Shown here one piece after another: positions 7,653-14,277 of a stretch of DNA of 20,912 bases; the first letter of the stretch is position 1, and every line of letters begins with the position of its first letter. A model generated the notes under the pieces. It ran no database searches. It had not been told where the DNA came from and saw nothing but the letters and a program-made list of their open reading frames with translations. Origin of the DNA: PWHW01 sp964435025 (GTDB taxonomy: Bacteria > Patescibacteriota > Minisyncoccia > Minisyncoccales > PWPS01); the NCBI GenBank assembly GCA_964435025.1, contig CAYSXL010000008.1, forward strand, positions 1-20,912, written 5' to 3'. A program made the translations under genes and the position numbers.

Positions 7653-8258
7653 ATGGAAGAGGAAAAATTAAAAGCAATAGTGGATAGATTGAAAAACTTT
7701 TCCGGAAATGTAAAGGGGGAAGTTTTCCGTACTCACGCCGATTATATTAGAAAAAAAGAAGGAGAACAGGGTCTAAAAAAACTTCAAGCAAGAATGGAAG
7801 AATTGGGAGCGCCGATAAATTTTGACGAAATCGAATCCTTTCAATGGGTAAGCGAGGGAATGAGCTCTCTTACTATTATCGTTTCCAAAGATACATTTGG
7901 CTGGTCAGATGAAGAAGTTTTTGAAATGGGGAGGTTTGCTCCCAAAACATCTTTTATTATTAAGGTAATGATTCAATACCTTGTCTCCATCGATCGTCTT
8001 TTTGAAGGCGCAGAAAAATATTGGAATAAACACTATGACTTTGGAGGAGTTGAAAAAGTAGAATACAACAAAGAAGAGAAACGGGTAGTGGTCAGAGAGC
8101 TGGATTTCAACACTCATCCGACAGTATGTATCTACCACGCCGGATATTACAAGGGTCTCGCCGAATTTACCATCAAAAGTGGAAAGGTCAACATAGAAGA
8201 AACCGCTTGCGTCCATGAGGGAGCGGATTATAACGAATTCACTATTACTTGGGAATAA
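7653..8258 (+). CDS. V4R-like small-molecule-binding domain protein, copy 1
   Basis: This 201-residue protein has no signal peptide or membrane segment, so it is cytoplasmic. The first 60 residues are helical and charged. The middle has VSEGMSSL (66-73) and VFEMGRFAPKTSF (89-101). The end has HPTVCIYHAGYYKGLAEF (145-162) and IEETACVHEGADYNEFTITW (181-200). The last block, a GYxxG strand-helix followed by v-x-E-x-x-C-x-x-x-G-x-x-x-x-F, resembles the C-terminus of V4R (4-vinyl reductase) / DUF2378 domains, whose fold binds small hydrophobic ligands. Cys149, His152 and Cys186 are candidate ligand or metal residues. It follows the DUF218-like gene by 4 bases and is paralogous to the next gene (about 45 percent identical by hand count, no gaps). 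The exact family is not certain. Confidence 0.55.
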   Translation: MEEEKLKAIVDRLKNFSGNVKGEVFRTHADYIRKKEGEQGLKKLQARMEELGAPINFDEIESFQWVSEGMSSLTIIVSKDTFGWSDEEVFEMGRFAPKTSFIIKVMIQYLVSIDRLFEGAEKYWNKHYDFGGVEKVEYNKEEKRVVVRELDFNTHPTVCIYHAGYYKGLAEFTIKSGKVNIEETACVHEGADYNEFTITWE

Positions 8259-8263
8259 GGCCT

Positions 8264-8869
8264 ATGGAGTTTAAGACATTGGAAGATACAGCCCAAGAAC
8301 TACTCCCTTTTAAAGGAAATGTAAGGGGAGAGGTTGTTCTTAATCATATCGAGTACATAAAAAGGAAGGAAGGAAGGGGAGGGCTTAAAAAACTAAGAAA
8401 AAGGCTGGAGGAAGTTGATTTCCCTTTGGATCTTAAAAAGACAAAACCACTCGACTTTGTAAGCGAAGGAGCGAGTTGCCTTATTATTGTTGCCTCTAAA
8501 GAAGTTTTCTTCTGGGAAGAAAAAGATGTTTTTGAAATGGGAAGAGTAGCTCCCCAACTTTCTTTCGCCCTTAAAATGCTCGCGCAAAACTTTGTTGCTC
8601 CAAAAAGGCTTTTTGAAGAGTCTCCCACTTACTGGAATAATCTTTTTGATTTCGGTGCTTTAGAACCCGTAAAGTTCAGCGATAAGTATAAAAGTGCAAC
8701 AATTCGCATAAAAGGATACAAAACCCATCCGCTTATTTGTATTTACCATGCAGGATACTTACAGGGCATAACCGAATTTATTTTAAAAAGCAAAAAAGTT
8801 TCCGTGGAAGAGAAAAAATGCGTTTACAGAGAAGCTGATTATAACGAATATAAGTTGTCGTGGAAGTAG
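8264..8869 (+). CDS. V4R-like small-molecule-binding domain protein, copy 2
   Basis: The start at 8264 is chosen over the upstream in-frame ATG at 8249 because it gives 201 residues that align without gaps to copy 1 and sits in the same CCTATGGA context, 5 bases after the copy 1 stop. Shared blocks include KEG-x-x-GLKKL (35-44), VSEGxS (66-71), VFEMGRxAP (89-97), CIYHAGYxxG (149-158) and ADYNE (191-195). Cys149, His152 and Cys186 are all kept, but the glycine of the C-terminal CVHEG motif is replaced (CVYREADYNE). No membrane segment is seen. It is the last gene of the operon, and its final 31 bases overlap the convergent gene on the other strand. Function is unknown; tandem divergence suggests a heterodimer or two ligand specificities. 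Confidence 0.55.
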   Translation: MEFKTLEDTAQELLPFKGNVRGEVVLNHIEYIKRKEGRGGLKKLRKRLEEVDFPLDLKKTKPLDFVSEGASCLIIVASKEVFFWEEKDVFEMGRVAPQLSFALKMLAQNFVAPKRLFEESPTYWNNLFDFGALEPVKFSDKYKSATIRIKGYKTHPLICIYHAGYLQGITEFILKSKKVSVEEKKCVYREADYNEYKLSWK

Positions 8870-9441
8870 AGAAAGTTACCTCTGAACGCTTTCACTTTTT
8901 TTCTTCCATCCATCACAATTAGGAGGTTAAAGTCATCTTCCCAGTCACTCCAAGAAATTAAAGCCGCCTGACCGGCTTTTTTTGTTGCATCTACCACCTC
9001 CTCTTTGGATTTATAATAATTTATCTCGGCACCAAAAAGTGGAATATTTATTATATCTTCCTCTTTGAGATGAGTATTAATTTCAAAAAAGCGGAGAGAC
9101 TGGGCATTTATTATCTCTCCCTCCCTATGTACTAACGTATATCCTTCCCTGAGACTGACCGAGTCAATGTTTTTATTTATTTCTCCCTTTTCCGCCTTTC
9201 TTCCCACCATTGCAAAATCTACCTCCCCGTAATTAAGAGCAAATAGTGCTTCTCCTGTTGAACCAAGAAGAACTGTCTCAAGATTATTTTTTTCCGCAAA
9301 AGAAAGAGCATCTTCTCTTTGCGTGGGACAGTACCCAAGAACTCCTTGCTCTTCCTTTAAAGTTTCCGGAGGCTCATTGCTTAATATAAAAAAAATAATT
9401 ATACCTCCAAGAGTAACTCCTCCTATAATTGCTTTCTTCAT
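8839..9441 (-). CDS. membrane-anchored periplasmic-binding-like protein, hypothetical
   Basis: The open frame extends to 9546, but its first 35 codons lie over a tRNA gene and its spacer; the ATG at 9441, with a TATAAT box about 45 bases upstream, gives a sensible 200-residue protein. Residues 1-21 (MKKAIIGGVTLGGIIIFFIL) are an uncleaved signal anchor or signal peptide without a lipobox. The rest is extracytoplasmic. ETVLLGSTGEALFALNYGEVDFAMVGRKAE (55-84) resembles the ligand-loop pattern GS-x-G...L..GEvD.A of type-2 periplasmic-binding proteins. AALISWSD (159-166) would suit a hinge strand. At 200 residues it is short for that fold. No transporter partner is nearby. The assignment is a pattern-based guess; reading it as a lineage-specific exported protein is equally fair. 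Confidence 0.55.
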   Translation of the reverse strand: MKKAIIGGVTLGGIIIFFILSNEPPETLKEEQGVLGYCPTQREDALSFAEKNNLETVLLGSTGEALFALNYGEVDFAMVGRKAEKGEINKNIDSVSLREGYTLVHREGEIINAQSLRFFEINTHLKEEDIINIPLFGAEINYYKSKEEVVDATKKAGQAALISWSDWEDDFNLLIVMDGRKKVKAFRGNFLYFHDNLYSL

Positions 9442-9484
9442 AACACTAAAACGATTTAAAATTTTGACCCTCTTTATGTTTCCT

Positions 9485-9490
9485 ATTATA
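9485..9490 (-). promoter_or_regulatory. -10 box upstream of the 8839-9441 gene
   Basis: A perfect TATAAT is present on the minus strand, giving a leader of about 37 bases. No good -35 hexamer lies 16-18 bases upstream (AAACAA at best), so the promoter is weak, activator-dependent, or supplemented by read-through from tRNA-Ser(CGA), which ends 30 bases upstream. Confidence 0.35.
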
Positions 9491-9519
9491 CGCTCCAAAA
9501 ACAAGTTTGTTTCGCGATG

Positions 9520-9602
9520 CGGAGGAGGTGGGATTCGAACCCACAAGCCCTTGCGGGCGCCTGTTTTCGAGACAGGTGGAATAGCCGTTATCCGACCCCT
9601 CC
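9520..9602 (-). tRNA. tRNA-Ser (anticodon CGA)
   Basis: This is a class II cloverleaf on the minus strand. Acceptor GGAGGGG pairs with CTCCTCC (one G-T pair). The anticodon loop CTCGAAA lies in a CCTGT/ACAGG stem and gives anticodon CGA (9569-9567), reading TCG. The long variable arm GCCCGCAAGGGC marks it as Ser, and the T loop GTTCGAATC is standard. After discriminator G (9520) come CAT, so CCA is not encoded and must be added by the CCA-adding enzyme. A weak TAGAAT (9619-9614) lies 11 bases upstream of the mature 5' end without a clear -35. Confidence 0.93.
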
Positions 9603-9656
9603 ATTGTTAAAAAATTCTAGATGCCATAGGTGTCGCTTTGACATTTTTTACAGACT

Positions 9657-9689
9657 CCCCAATGCACACCCCTGGGGTGTGCATTGGGG
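9657..9689. repeat. 33-base perfect odd palindrome, copy 1
   Basis: CCCCAATGCACACCCC (9657-9672), a single T, then its exact reverse complement (9674-9689). It lies between the two tRNA-Ser genes, 8 bases beyond the encoded CCA of the second. There is no T-run on either side, so it is not a normal intrinsic terminator. A related copy with one inner base fewer per arm lies at 20023-20053, so this is a dispersed element and not a chance hairpin. Confidence 0.85.
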
Positions 9690-9697
9690 GCGAAGGA

Positions 9698-9784
9698 TGG
9701 CGGAGGAGGTGGGATTCGAACCCACGTGAGCTTGCGCTCGCACGCTTTCCAAGCGTGTGGAATAGTCCACTATCCGACTCCTCC
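9698..9784 (-). tRNA. tRNA-Ser (anticodon GGA)
   Basis: This is a class II cloverleaf on the minus strand. Acceptor GGAGGAG pairs perfectly with CTCCTCC. The loop TTGGAAA in a CACGC/GCGTG stem gives anticodon GGA, reading TCC and TCT. The variable arm GAGCGCAAGCTC and T loop GTTCGAATC are typical. The discriminator G is followed by an encoded CCA (9700-9698), unlike the tRNA-Ser(CGA) next to it. The acceptor, D and T arms of the two are nearly the same, pointing to duplication followed by anticodon divergence. Confidence 0.94.
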
Positions 9785-9793
9785 CATAGAAAA

Positions 9794-9853
9794 ACAAGTG
9801 GCCTTTAATCATTGACCATTGACTGTCAAAAGTCACATGTCACAAATCAATTG
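9794..9853. repeat. degenerate intergenic repeat unit (TGACCATTGAC / TGTCAAAAGTCACA), copy 1
   Basis: AACAAGTG (9794-9801), TGACCATTGAC (9813-9823) and TGTCAAAAGTCACA (9824-9837) occur in this order. The same three words in the same order, with different spacing, occur at 18912-18957. The unit fills the spacer between the zinc-ribbon gene and tRNA-Ser(GGA). Confidence 0.6.
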
Positions 9854-9857
9854 TTTA

Positions 9858-10391
9858 TTAAGACTTGGGTAAGTTGTTTATCACTCTCGAAATAAAGGGA
9901 TGTTTCCCGGCAAAACGATACTTTAAAAGACCAAGCACGTTTATAACATCTTTCATCTCCTCGCTCAAGGGCTCAGGACCCACAAAAATTTCTCCCGTCT
10001 CTTCCAAGAGAGTTTTCATGTACTCGTTCATGATTTTGTCTCCTCCTTTCTGCTTTAAGTAATCTACTATCTTCTTGAACTCCCCTTCGTCAAGCCAAAC
10101 TCCCTCACACATATTACACACATCCACTTTTATATCAGAATCTCCATAATCTACTTCATAAAGAGGAAGTCCGCAATCGGGGCATTGGATATTCTCTCCG
10201 GAAATACGAAAACTTTCTTCGTTCTTCCACAGATCTATATCCATCCAATTTATTTTTTCTTCTTTTTCATCCTTCGCTTTGCGAAGTTCTTCTTTTTCAA
10301 ACCACCTTCCCTTACAAGAAGAACAAGTGTCGATCTTTATCCCCGAGAACTTAACTTCTTCTAAATTGTCTTCACACTTTGGACATTTCAT
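9858..10391 (-). CDS. double zinc-ribbon (zf-TFIIB type) protein
   Basis: This 177-residue soluble protein carries two copies of the bacterial zf-TFIIB zinc ribbon. The first has Cys3, Cys6, Cys23 and Cys26 (MKCPKC ... DTCSSCKGRWFEKEEL). The second has Cys70, Cys73, Cys92 and Cys95 (IQCPDC ... VCNMCEGVWLDEGEF). Each ends in the family signature C-x-x-C-x-G-x-W-[FL]-[DE]-x-x-E. Residues 40-60 are a charged linker. The tail after about 115 is helical, with no recognised domain. All eight zinc ligands are present. It lies 56 bases downstream of htpX with no terminator between, so it may be the third gene of the lemA-htpX transcript. The biochemical role of this family is not established. Confidence 0.85.
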   Translation of the reverse strand: MKCPKCEDNLEEVKFSGIKIDTCSSCKGRWFEKEELRKAKDEKEEKINWMDIDLWKNEESFRISGENIQCPDCGLPLYEVDYGDSDIKVDVCNMCEGVWLDEGEFKKIVDYLKQKGGDKIMNEYMKTLLEETGEIFVGPEPLSEEMKDVINVLGLLKYRFAGKHPFISRVINNLPKS

Positions 10392-10447
10392 AAAATTAAT
10401 TTTTAATTATTAACTTTTATCCCTTGGATCCAAAAAAATAAAAATTT

Positions 10448-11341
10448 TTACGTACTGATTTCCCGCAACTTTCTAACTCTTTCTTCTATGGGCGGGTGGG
10501 TCATAAAGAGCTTGCGGAACCAGCTCTTTTGCTCTTTCCCTTTAAAGGGGCTTGCTATATAGAGGTGTGCAGTGGCGTCATTGGCTGTTTTTAGCTGATG
10601 GGGGTCGCTATCTATTTTTTCCAAAGCGCTTGCCAATGCTTCGGGGTACCTTGTAGTAAGTGCGGCGGTGGAGTCAGCCAAAAATTCTCTTTTTCTGGAA
10701 ACGGCAAATTTCATGAGCTGAGCCAGAATAGGAGCAAGAACAAGAAAAGCCAGCGCTCCGATCATTAGTACTAAACCTCCTTTTTCTCTACCCCCCATTC
10801 TACCAAAAAACGCCATGCGAAAAAAGAAATCCGCAATAAGCACCACCGTTCCCACAAGCACCACTATAATAGAGGAGATGAGAATGTCGTTATTCCCTAT
10901 ATGGCCAAGTTCGTGGGCTATCACAGCCTCGAGCTCCGACCTTTCTAAGCGTTCCATGAGGCCGGTTGTCACGGCAACAACCCCCTTTTCGGGATTGCGT
11001 CCTGTGGCGAAAGCATTGGGCTGTTTGTCTTTTAGTATGTAAAGACGGGGCTTGGGAAGACCGCTTGAGATTGCCAAATTTTCCACAATTCGGTGAAGCT
11101 CGGGATATTCTTCTTTTTCTGCCGGCTTTGCTTTGGTTAGCTTAAGAACTATCTTATCCGAGTTCCAGTAGGAGTAGAAACTGGTAATAATAGAGAATCC
11201 AAGCGCAATGTAAAGAATAAAAACATTTCCGTAATACCAACTCATCATCCACCCTACACCAATAATAAGAAGTACGAACCCCAATAAATAGGCGTACGTC
11301 TTGTAGGTATTGTTTTCTGATTGGGTATATAGCGTAGACAT
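10448..11341 (-). CDS. htpX: HtpX-type membrane zinc metalloprotease (M48)
   Basis: HtpX degrades misfolded or damaged inner-membrane proteins. The frame is open to 11383, but the ATG at 11341 is preferred: it starts MSTLYTQSENNTYKTYAYLL, like other members, while the extra 14 residues come from repeat-type spacer. The 297-residue protein has transmembrane segments at about 18-35 and 39-58, then a cytoplasmic M48 domain with AVIAHELGHIGNND (139-152): His143, Glu144 and His147. A second membrane hairpin follows (about 155-175 and 190-210). The third zinc ligand Glu219 lies in SRKREFLAD. THPPIEERVRKL near the end is also a family motif. Its partner lemA lies upstream, 131 bases away, a widely conserved pairing. 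Confidence 0.95.
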   Translation of the reverse strand: MSTLYTQSENNTYKTYAYLLGFVLLIIGVGWMMSWYYGNVFILYIALGFSIITSFYSYWNSDKIVLKLTKAKPAEKEEYPELHRIVENLAISSGLPKPRLYILKDKQPNAFATGRNPEKGVVAVTTGLMERLERSELEAVIAHELGHIGNNDILISSIIVVLVGTVVLIADFFFRMAFFGRMGGREKGGLVLMIGALAFLVLAPILAQLMKFAVSRKREFLADSTAALTTRYPEALASALEKIDSDPHQLKTANDATAHLYIASPFKGKEQKSWFRKLFMTHPPIEERVRKLREIST

Positions 11342-11472
11342 AATAAAGAGAATGACAAAATCCAAATGGCTAATGACAAACAACTAATGGCAAATGACAA
11401 ATTATGAGTCATTTTTATATTTAGAAATTTGACATTCTTTTGGTATTTAGGCTTTGGTATTTGGGCTTTTTC
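11342..11472. repeat. spacer of degenerate AATGACAAA and TTGGTATTTGGGC words
   Basis: The 131 bases between lemA and htpX contain AATGACAAA-like words at about 11351, 11372 and 11392, and the pair GGTATTTAGGCTTT / GGTATTTGGGCTTT (11441-11470). No gene, promoter or terminator is visible. The words match those in other spacers of this window (13885-13918, 9811-9853, 18914-18980). Confidence 0.5.
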
Positions 11473-12036
11473 TTAGAATTCTACTTTCACGTTCTCTCTT
11501 TCTTCTTTATCCTCAACCTCAAAAAAGTCCTCCTTTTTAAAATTGAACATTTTTGCAATAAGGCTCATGGGGAACATTTCCGTCTTTATATTTAAGTCTC
11601 TCACGTTGCGATTATAAAACCTTCTCGCCGCTTGTATTTTGTCCTCCGTGTCCCTTATTTCTTTTTGGAGCTCTAGAAAATTCTCCGAAGCTTTAAGGTC
11701 GGGATAATTCTCGGAAACCGCAAAAAGAGTTTTTAACGCACCGGCAAGCTGGTTTTCGGCTTCCGCCACTTTTTTGGGATCTCCCGTTTCCTCGGCGTTC
11801 ATCGCTCTTGCCCTTGTTTTGGTAACGTTTTCAAAAACCTCTCTTTCATGGGAAGCATATCCTTTCACCGTTTCAACTAAGTTGGGAATAAGATCGTACC
11901 TTCTCTTTAGTTGTACATCTATATCGGCCCAAGCTTCCTTTACCCTGTTTTTTACTTTTACCAGCCGGTTGTAAGAAAAGATTACAAAAAGGACCAAAAT
12001 TCCGGCGGTTATAAGAAGAATGGTTGTTGTTTCCAT
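11473..12036 (-). CDS. lemA: LemA family membrane protein
   Basis: LemA is a conserved envelope protein with one N-terminal membrane helix and a long cytoplasmic helical bundle; its exact function is unsettled. This copy has 187 residues. The helix is at about 5-22 (TTILLITAGILVLFVIFSYN). The family core VKNRVKEAWADIDVQLKRRYDLIPNLVETVKGYASHE covers 28-64. It ends with YNRNVRDLN-x-x-x-x-x-FP (141-156), also characteristic. It is full length for the family. It opens a leftward transcript lemA-htpX (perhaps with the zinc-ribbon gene) from its own promoter at 12083-12110. No Shine-Dalgarno is visible before the ATG. Confidence 0.95.
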   Translation of the reverse strand: METTTILLITAGILVLFVIFSYNRLVKVKNRVKEAWADIDVQLKRRYDLIPNLVETVKGYASHEREVFENVTKTRARAMNAEETGDPKKVAEAENQLAGALKTLFAVSENYPDLKASENFLELQKEIRDTEDKIQAARRFYNRNVRDLNIKTEMFPMSLIAKMFNFKKEDFFEVEDKEERENVKVEF

Positions 12037-12082
12037 ATTTTTACAGATTAATTTATACTGTGTTTAGCTAAAAGACCTTTAA

Positions 12083-12110
12083 ATTATACTATATTTAGGC
12101 CATTTTGCAA
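12083..12110 (-). promoter_or_regulatory. promoter of lemA-htpX
   Basis: TTGCAA (12110-12105), a 16-base spacer and a perfect TATAAT (12088-12083) on the minus strand, with a leader of about 40 bases. The -35 half again reads TTGCAAAA. It abuts the groEL terminator, whose T-run supplies the bases just before the -35 box. Confidence 0.75.
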
Positions 12111-12140
12111 AAGCACCGCATTATCTTTCTGCGGTGCTTT
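12106..12140 (-). terminator. intrinsic terminator of groES-groEL
   Basis: On the minus strand AAAGCACCGCA and TGCGGTGCTTT form a perfect 11-bp stem with a 9-base loop (12110-12140), followed by TTTTGC. It lies about 84 bases after the groEL stop. The T-run is short, but the stem is long and GC-rich. It also insulates the lemA promoter from groEL transcription. Confidence 0.7.
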
Positions 12141-12223
12141 CTGCTTTAAGAGAAAGTTATTTTTTTGTCGAAACTCCCGGCGAGTCAAGGCAAAAGTCTT
12201 ACTCTTTGGAATGGCATGAGTTT

Positions 12224-13882
12224 TTACATTCCCATACCCATTCCGCCCATGCCTCCCATTCCGCCCATGCCTCCGGCCGGCATTCCTTGCCCTTCTCCGC
12301 CACTCTTCTCTTCGTCAACATCAACCACTACACATTCCGTAGTAAGGAACATCGCTGCCGCTGATGTTGCGTTTTCGAGCGCGGCGCGAACCACCTTTGT
12401 CGGATCAACAATTCCCGCTTCAATTAAATCTTCATAAACCAGTGTCTTTGCGTTAAAGCCATAGGCACCGGTTTTTTCTCTCGTTTTTTGCACAACAACC
12501 GATCCATCAACACCCGCGTTTTCCGCAATTTGTCTTATCGGCGACTCCAAGGCGCTCTTTAATATATCCACTCCCGTGGCTTCATCACCTTTGAGCTTGC
12601 TTTTTTCTAACACTTCCAAAGCTCGAACCAAAGCAACACCTCCTCCGGCGACAACTCCTTCTTCTATTGCCGCACGAGTAGCCGATAGAGCATCTTCCGT
12701 CTTGTGTTGTCTGCTTTTCTGCTCGACCTCGGTAAGCGCTCCTACCTTTATGACGGCAACTCCTCCGGCAAGTTTAGCAAGTCTTTTTTGAAGCCCTTCT
12801 TTCTCATAGTCGGAATCACTTCCTTCTATTTCTTTTTTAATCTGTTCCACTCTTCTTTCAAGCTCTTTCTTCTTCCCTTTCCCTTCGGTAATAACCGTCT
12901 TGTCCTTACCGGCAGTAATTTTACGAGCCGTACCAAGCATTGCTACTTCGGCATTTTCCAACTTAAGACCAACCTCGTCGGAAATAACCTGTCCTCCGCA
13001 AACCGCAGCAATATCCTTAAGAGTTTCCTTCTTTTTATCACCGAATCCCGGAGCTTTTATGGCAAGAGTATTAAACGCTCCTCTTAATTTATTAAGAACA
13101 AGTGTGGCAAGAGCTTCTCCTTCTATTTCCTCAGCGATAATAACCAGATTCTTTTGTCCCCCTTGAGAAAGTTTTTCCAGAATAGGGACAATTTCATTGA
13201 CCGAAGAAATCTTCTTATCCGTAATTAAAATATGAGGATCATTATAGACAGCTTCCATTCTTTCCGAATCAGTTACCATGTACGGAGAAACATATCCGCT
13301 CTCGAGTTGTAATCCTTTTACCACCTCCTTCTCCAACCCAAACGTTCTTGATTCTTCCACCGTCACTACGCCATCCTTTCCCGCTTCTTCAATAACCTCC
13401 GCCATCAAGTCCCCGAGCTCTTCGTCCTCGGCGGATATCGTAGCAACTTGAGCTATTTCTTCTCTCTTTGATATGGTTTTCGCTTCTTTCTTGAGAGCTT
13501 CAACTACCATATCTTTTCCTTTGTTAATACCTCTCTTAAGAGAGAGAGGGTCCGCCCCCGCGGTAACATTCTTTAGTCCCGCGGATATCATTGCTCTTGC
13601 AAGAAGGGTAGCGGTCGTAGTTCCATCACCTGCCGTATCATTCGCCTTGGAGGCCACCTCTTTTACAACCGAAGCACCTATATTTTCCGTCTTATCTTGC
13701 AATTCTATTTCTTCGGTAATAGAAACACCGTCGTTAGTGATAGTGGGAGAGCCGAAGCTCTGTCCGAGTACGACATTACGGCCTTTTGGGCCTATTGTGT
13801 ACTTTACGGAATCGGCAAGCTTGTTAACTCCCTCCATCATTCTCTTTCTCGCATCTTCTTTGTAGTAAATATTTTTAGCCAT
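12224..13882 (-). CDS. groEL: chaperonin GroEL (Hsp60)
   Basis: This is the ATP-driven chaperonin that folds proteins inside a double ring capped by GroES. It has 552 residues, normal length for the family. It starts MAKNIYYKEDARKRMMEGVN with KYTIGPKGRNVVL (27-39), the nucleotide-binding start of the equatorial domain. NDTAGDGTTTAT (81-92) has the catalytic-loop Asp86. The apical region contains the family segment of ELEVVEG-like helices (LEKEVVKGLQLESGYVSPYM). The C-terminal equatorial signature GVVAGGGVALVRA is present. The end is a GGM repeat tail closing in MGMGM, typical of GroEL. It lies 25 bases downstream of groES in one operon, with its own terminator. No Shine-Dalgarno is visible; the gap is made of TTGACA/TTTGTCA words. 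Confidence 0.98.
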   Translation of the reverse strand: MAKNIYYKEDARKRMMEGVNKLADSVKYTIGPKGRNVVLGQSFGSPTITNDGVSITEEIELQDKTENIGASVVKEVASKANDTAGDGTTTATLLARAMISAGLKNVTAGADPLSLKRGINKGKDMVVEALKKEAKTISKREEIAQVATISAEDEELGDLMAEVIEEAGKDGVVTVEESRTFGLEKEVVKGLQLESGYVSPYMVTDSERMEAVYNDPHILITDKKISSVNEIVPILEKLSQGGQKNLVIIAEEIEGEALATLVLNKLRGAFNTLAIKAPGFGDKKKETLKDIAAVCGGQVISDEVGLKLENAEVAMLGTARKITAGKDKTVITEGKGKKKELERRVEQIKKEIEGSDSDYEKEGLQKRLAKLAGGVAVIKVGALTEVEQKSRQHKTEDALSATRAAIEEGVVAGGGVALVRALEVLEKSKLKGDEATGVDILKSALESPIRQIAENAGVDGSVVVQKTREKTGAYGFNAKTLVYEDLIEAGIVDPTKVVRAALENATSAAAMFLTTECVVVDVDEEKSGGEGQGMPAGGMGGMGGMGGMGMGM

Positions 13883-13907
13883 AATAATAATGGTTATTTG
13901 TCATTTG

Positions 13908-14207
13908 TTAATTGTCAATAACGGCAAGAATGTCTTCCTGCTTGGCAATTAAGTATTCCTTTTTATCATCGACCGTTTTAGTTTCCGTTGGACCGTATTT
14001 GGCAAAAAGGACTTTATCTCCTTTTTTCACTTCGAGAGGAATTAGCTTCCCCGAAGCATTAGTTTTTCCCGGTCCCACGGCGACAACTTTACCCTTTTCC
14101 GGTCTTCCTTTCTCCGCGGTATCCGGAAGAAGAATACCTGCTTTGGTTTTTTCTTCTTCCTTCTCCGGCTCGATTAAGACGTTGTTTCCAAGAGGTCTAA
14201 TATTCAC
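13908..14207 (-). CDS. groES: co-chaperonin GroES (Hsp10)
   Basis: GroES is the heptameric lid of the GroEL folding chamber. The 99-residue product reads MNIRPLGNNVLIEP, with the family's mobile-loop region EEEKTKAGILLPDTAEKGRPEKGKVVAVGPG (17-47). It ends with the strand DKVLFAKYGPTE followed by EYLIAKQEDILAVI. The start codon is GTG (14207-14205), and no other start fits the family N-terminus. The nearest Shine-Dalgarno-like bases (AAGGA) lie about 20 bases upstream inside a small inverted repeat. It is first gene of groES-groEL, driven by the promoter at 14309-14337 with a CIRCE-like operator over the transcription start. Confidence 0.97.
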   Translation of the reverse strand: MNIRPLGNNVLIEPEKEEEKTKAGILLPDTAEKGRPEKGKVVAVGPGKTNASGKLIPLEVKKGDKVLFAKYGPTETKTVDDKKEYLIAKQEDILAVIDN

Positions 14208-14214
14208 TTTATTA

Positions 14215-14260
14215 AGGACCTATCCTTATATGGCAAATAGTGCCAATTTCGGATAATCCG
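14215..14260 (-). promoter_or_regulatory. cluster of three small inverted repeats in the groES leader
   Basis: The roughly 95-base leader contains three adjacent hairpins: CGGAT/ATCCG with one loop base (14250-14260), TGGCA/TGCCA with a 5-base loop (14231-14245), and AAGGA/TCCTT with a 4-base loop (14214-14227). The last contains the only Shine-Dalgarno-like bases before groES. A temperature-sensitive leader is possible but unproven. Confidence 0.4.
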
Positions 14261-14277
14261 GTTTACATTCTTTTTAA

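Noticed and set aside
9442..9546. N-terminal extension of the exported binding-like protein
   Set aside because: These codons overlap tRNA-Ser(CGA), and the -10 box and the signal-anchor sequence both point to the ATG at 9441.
9323..9729. Rightward open frames over the tRNA-Ser region
   Set aside because: They translate the reverse of tRNA genes (GGIRTHKPL and DSNPQALAG-type peptides are well-known tRNA artefacts).
12233..12285. Short tandem repeat that might be a CRISPR or microsatellite
   Set aside because: It encodes the GGM repeats of the GroEL tail; there are no spacers.
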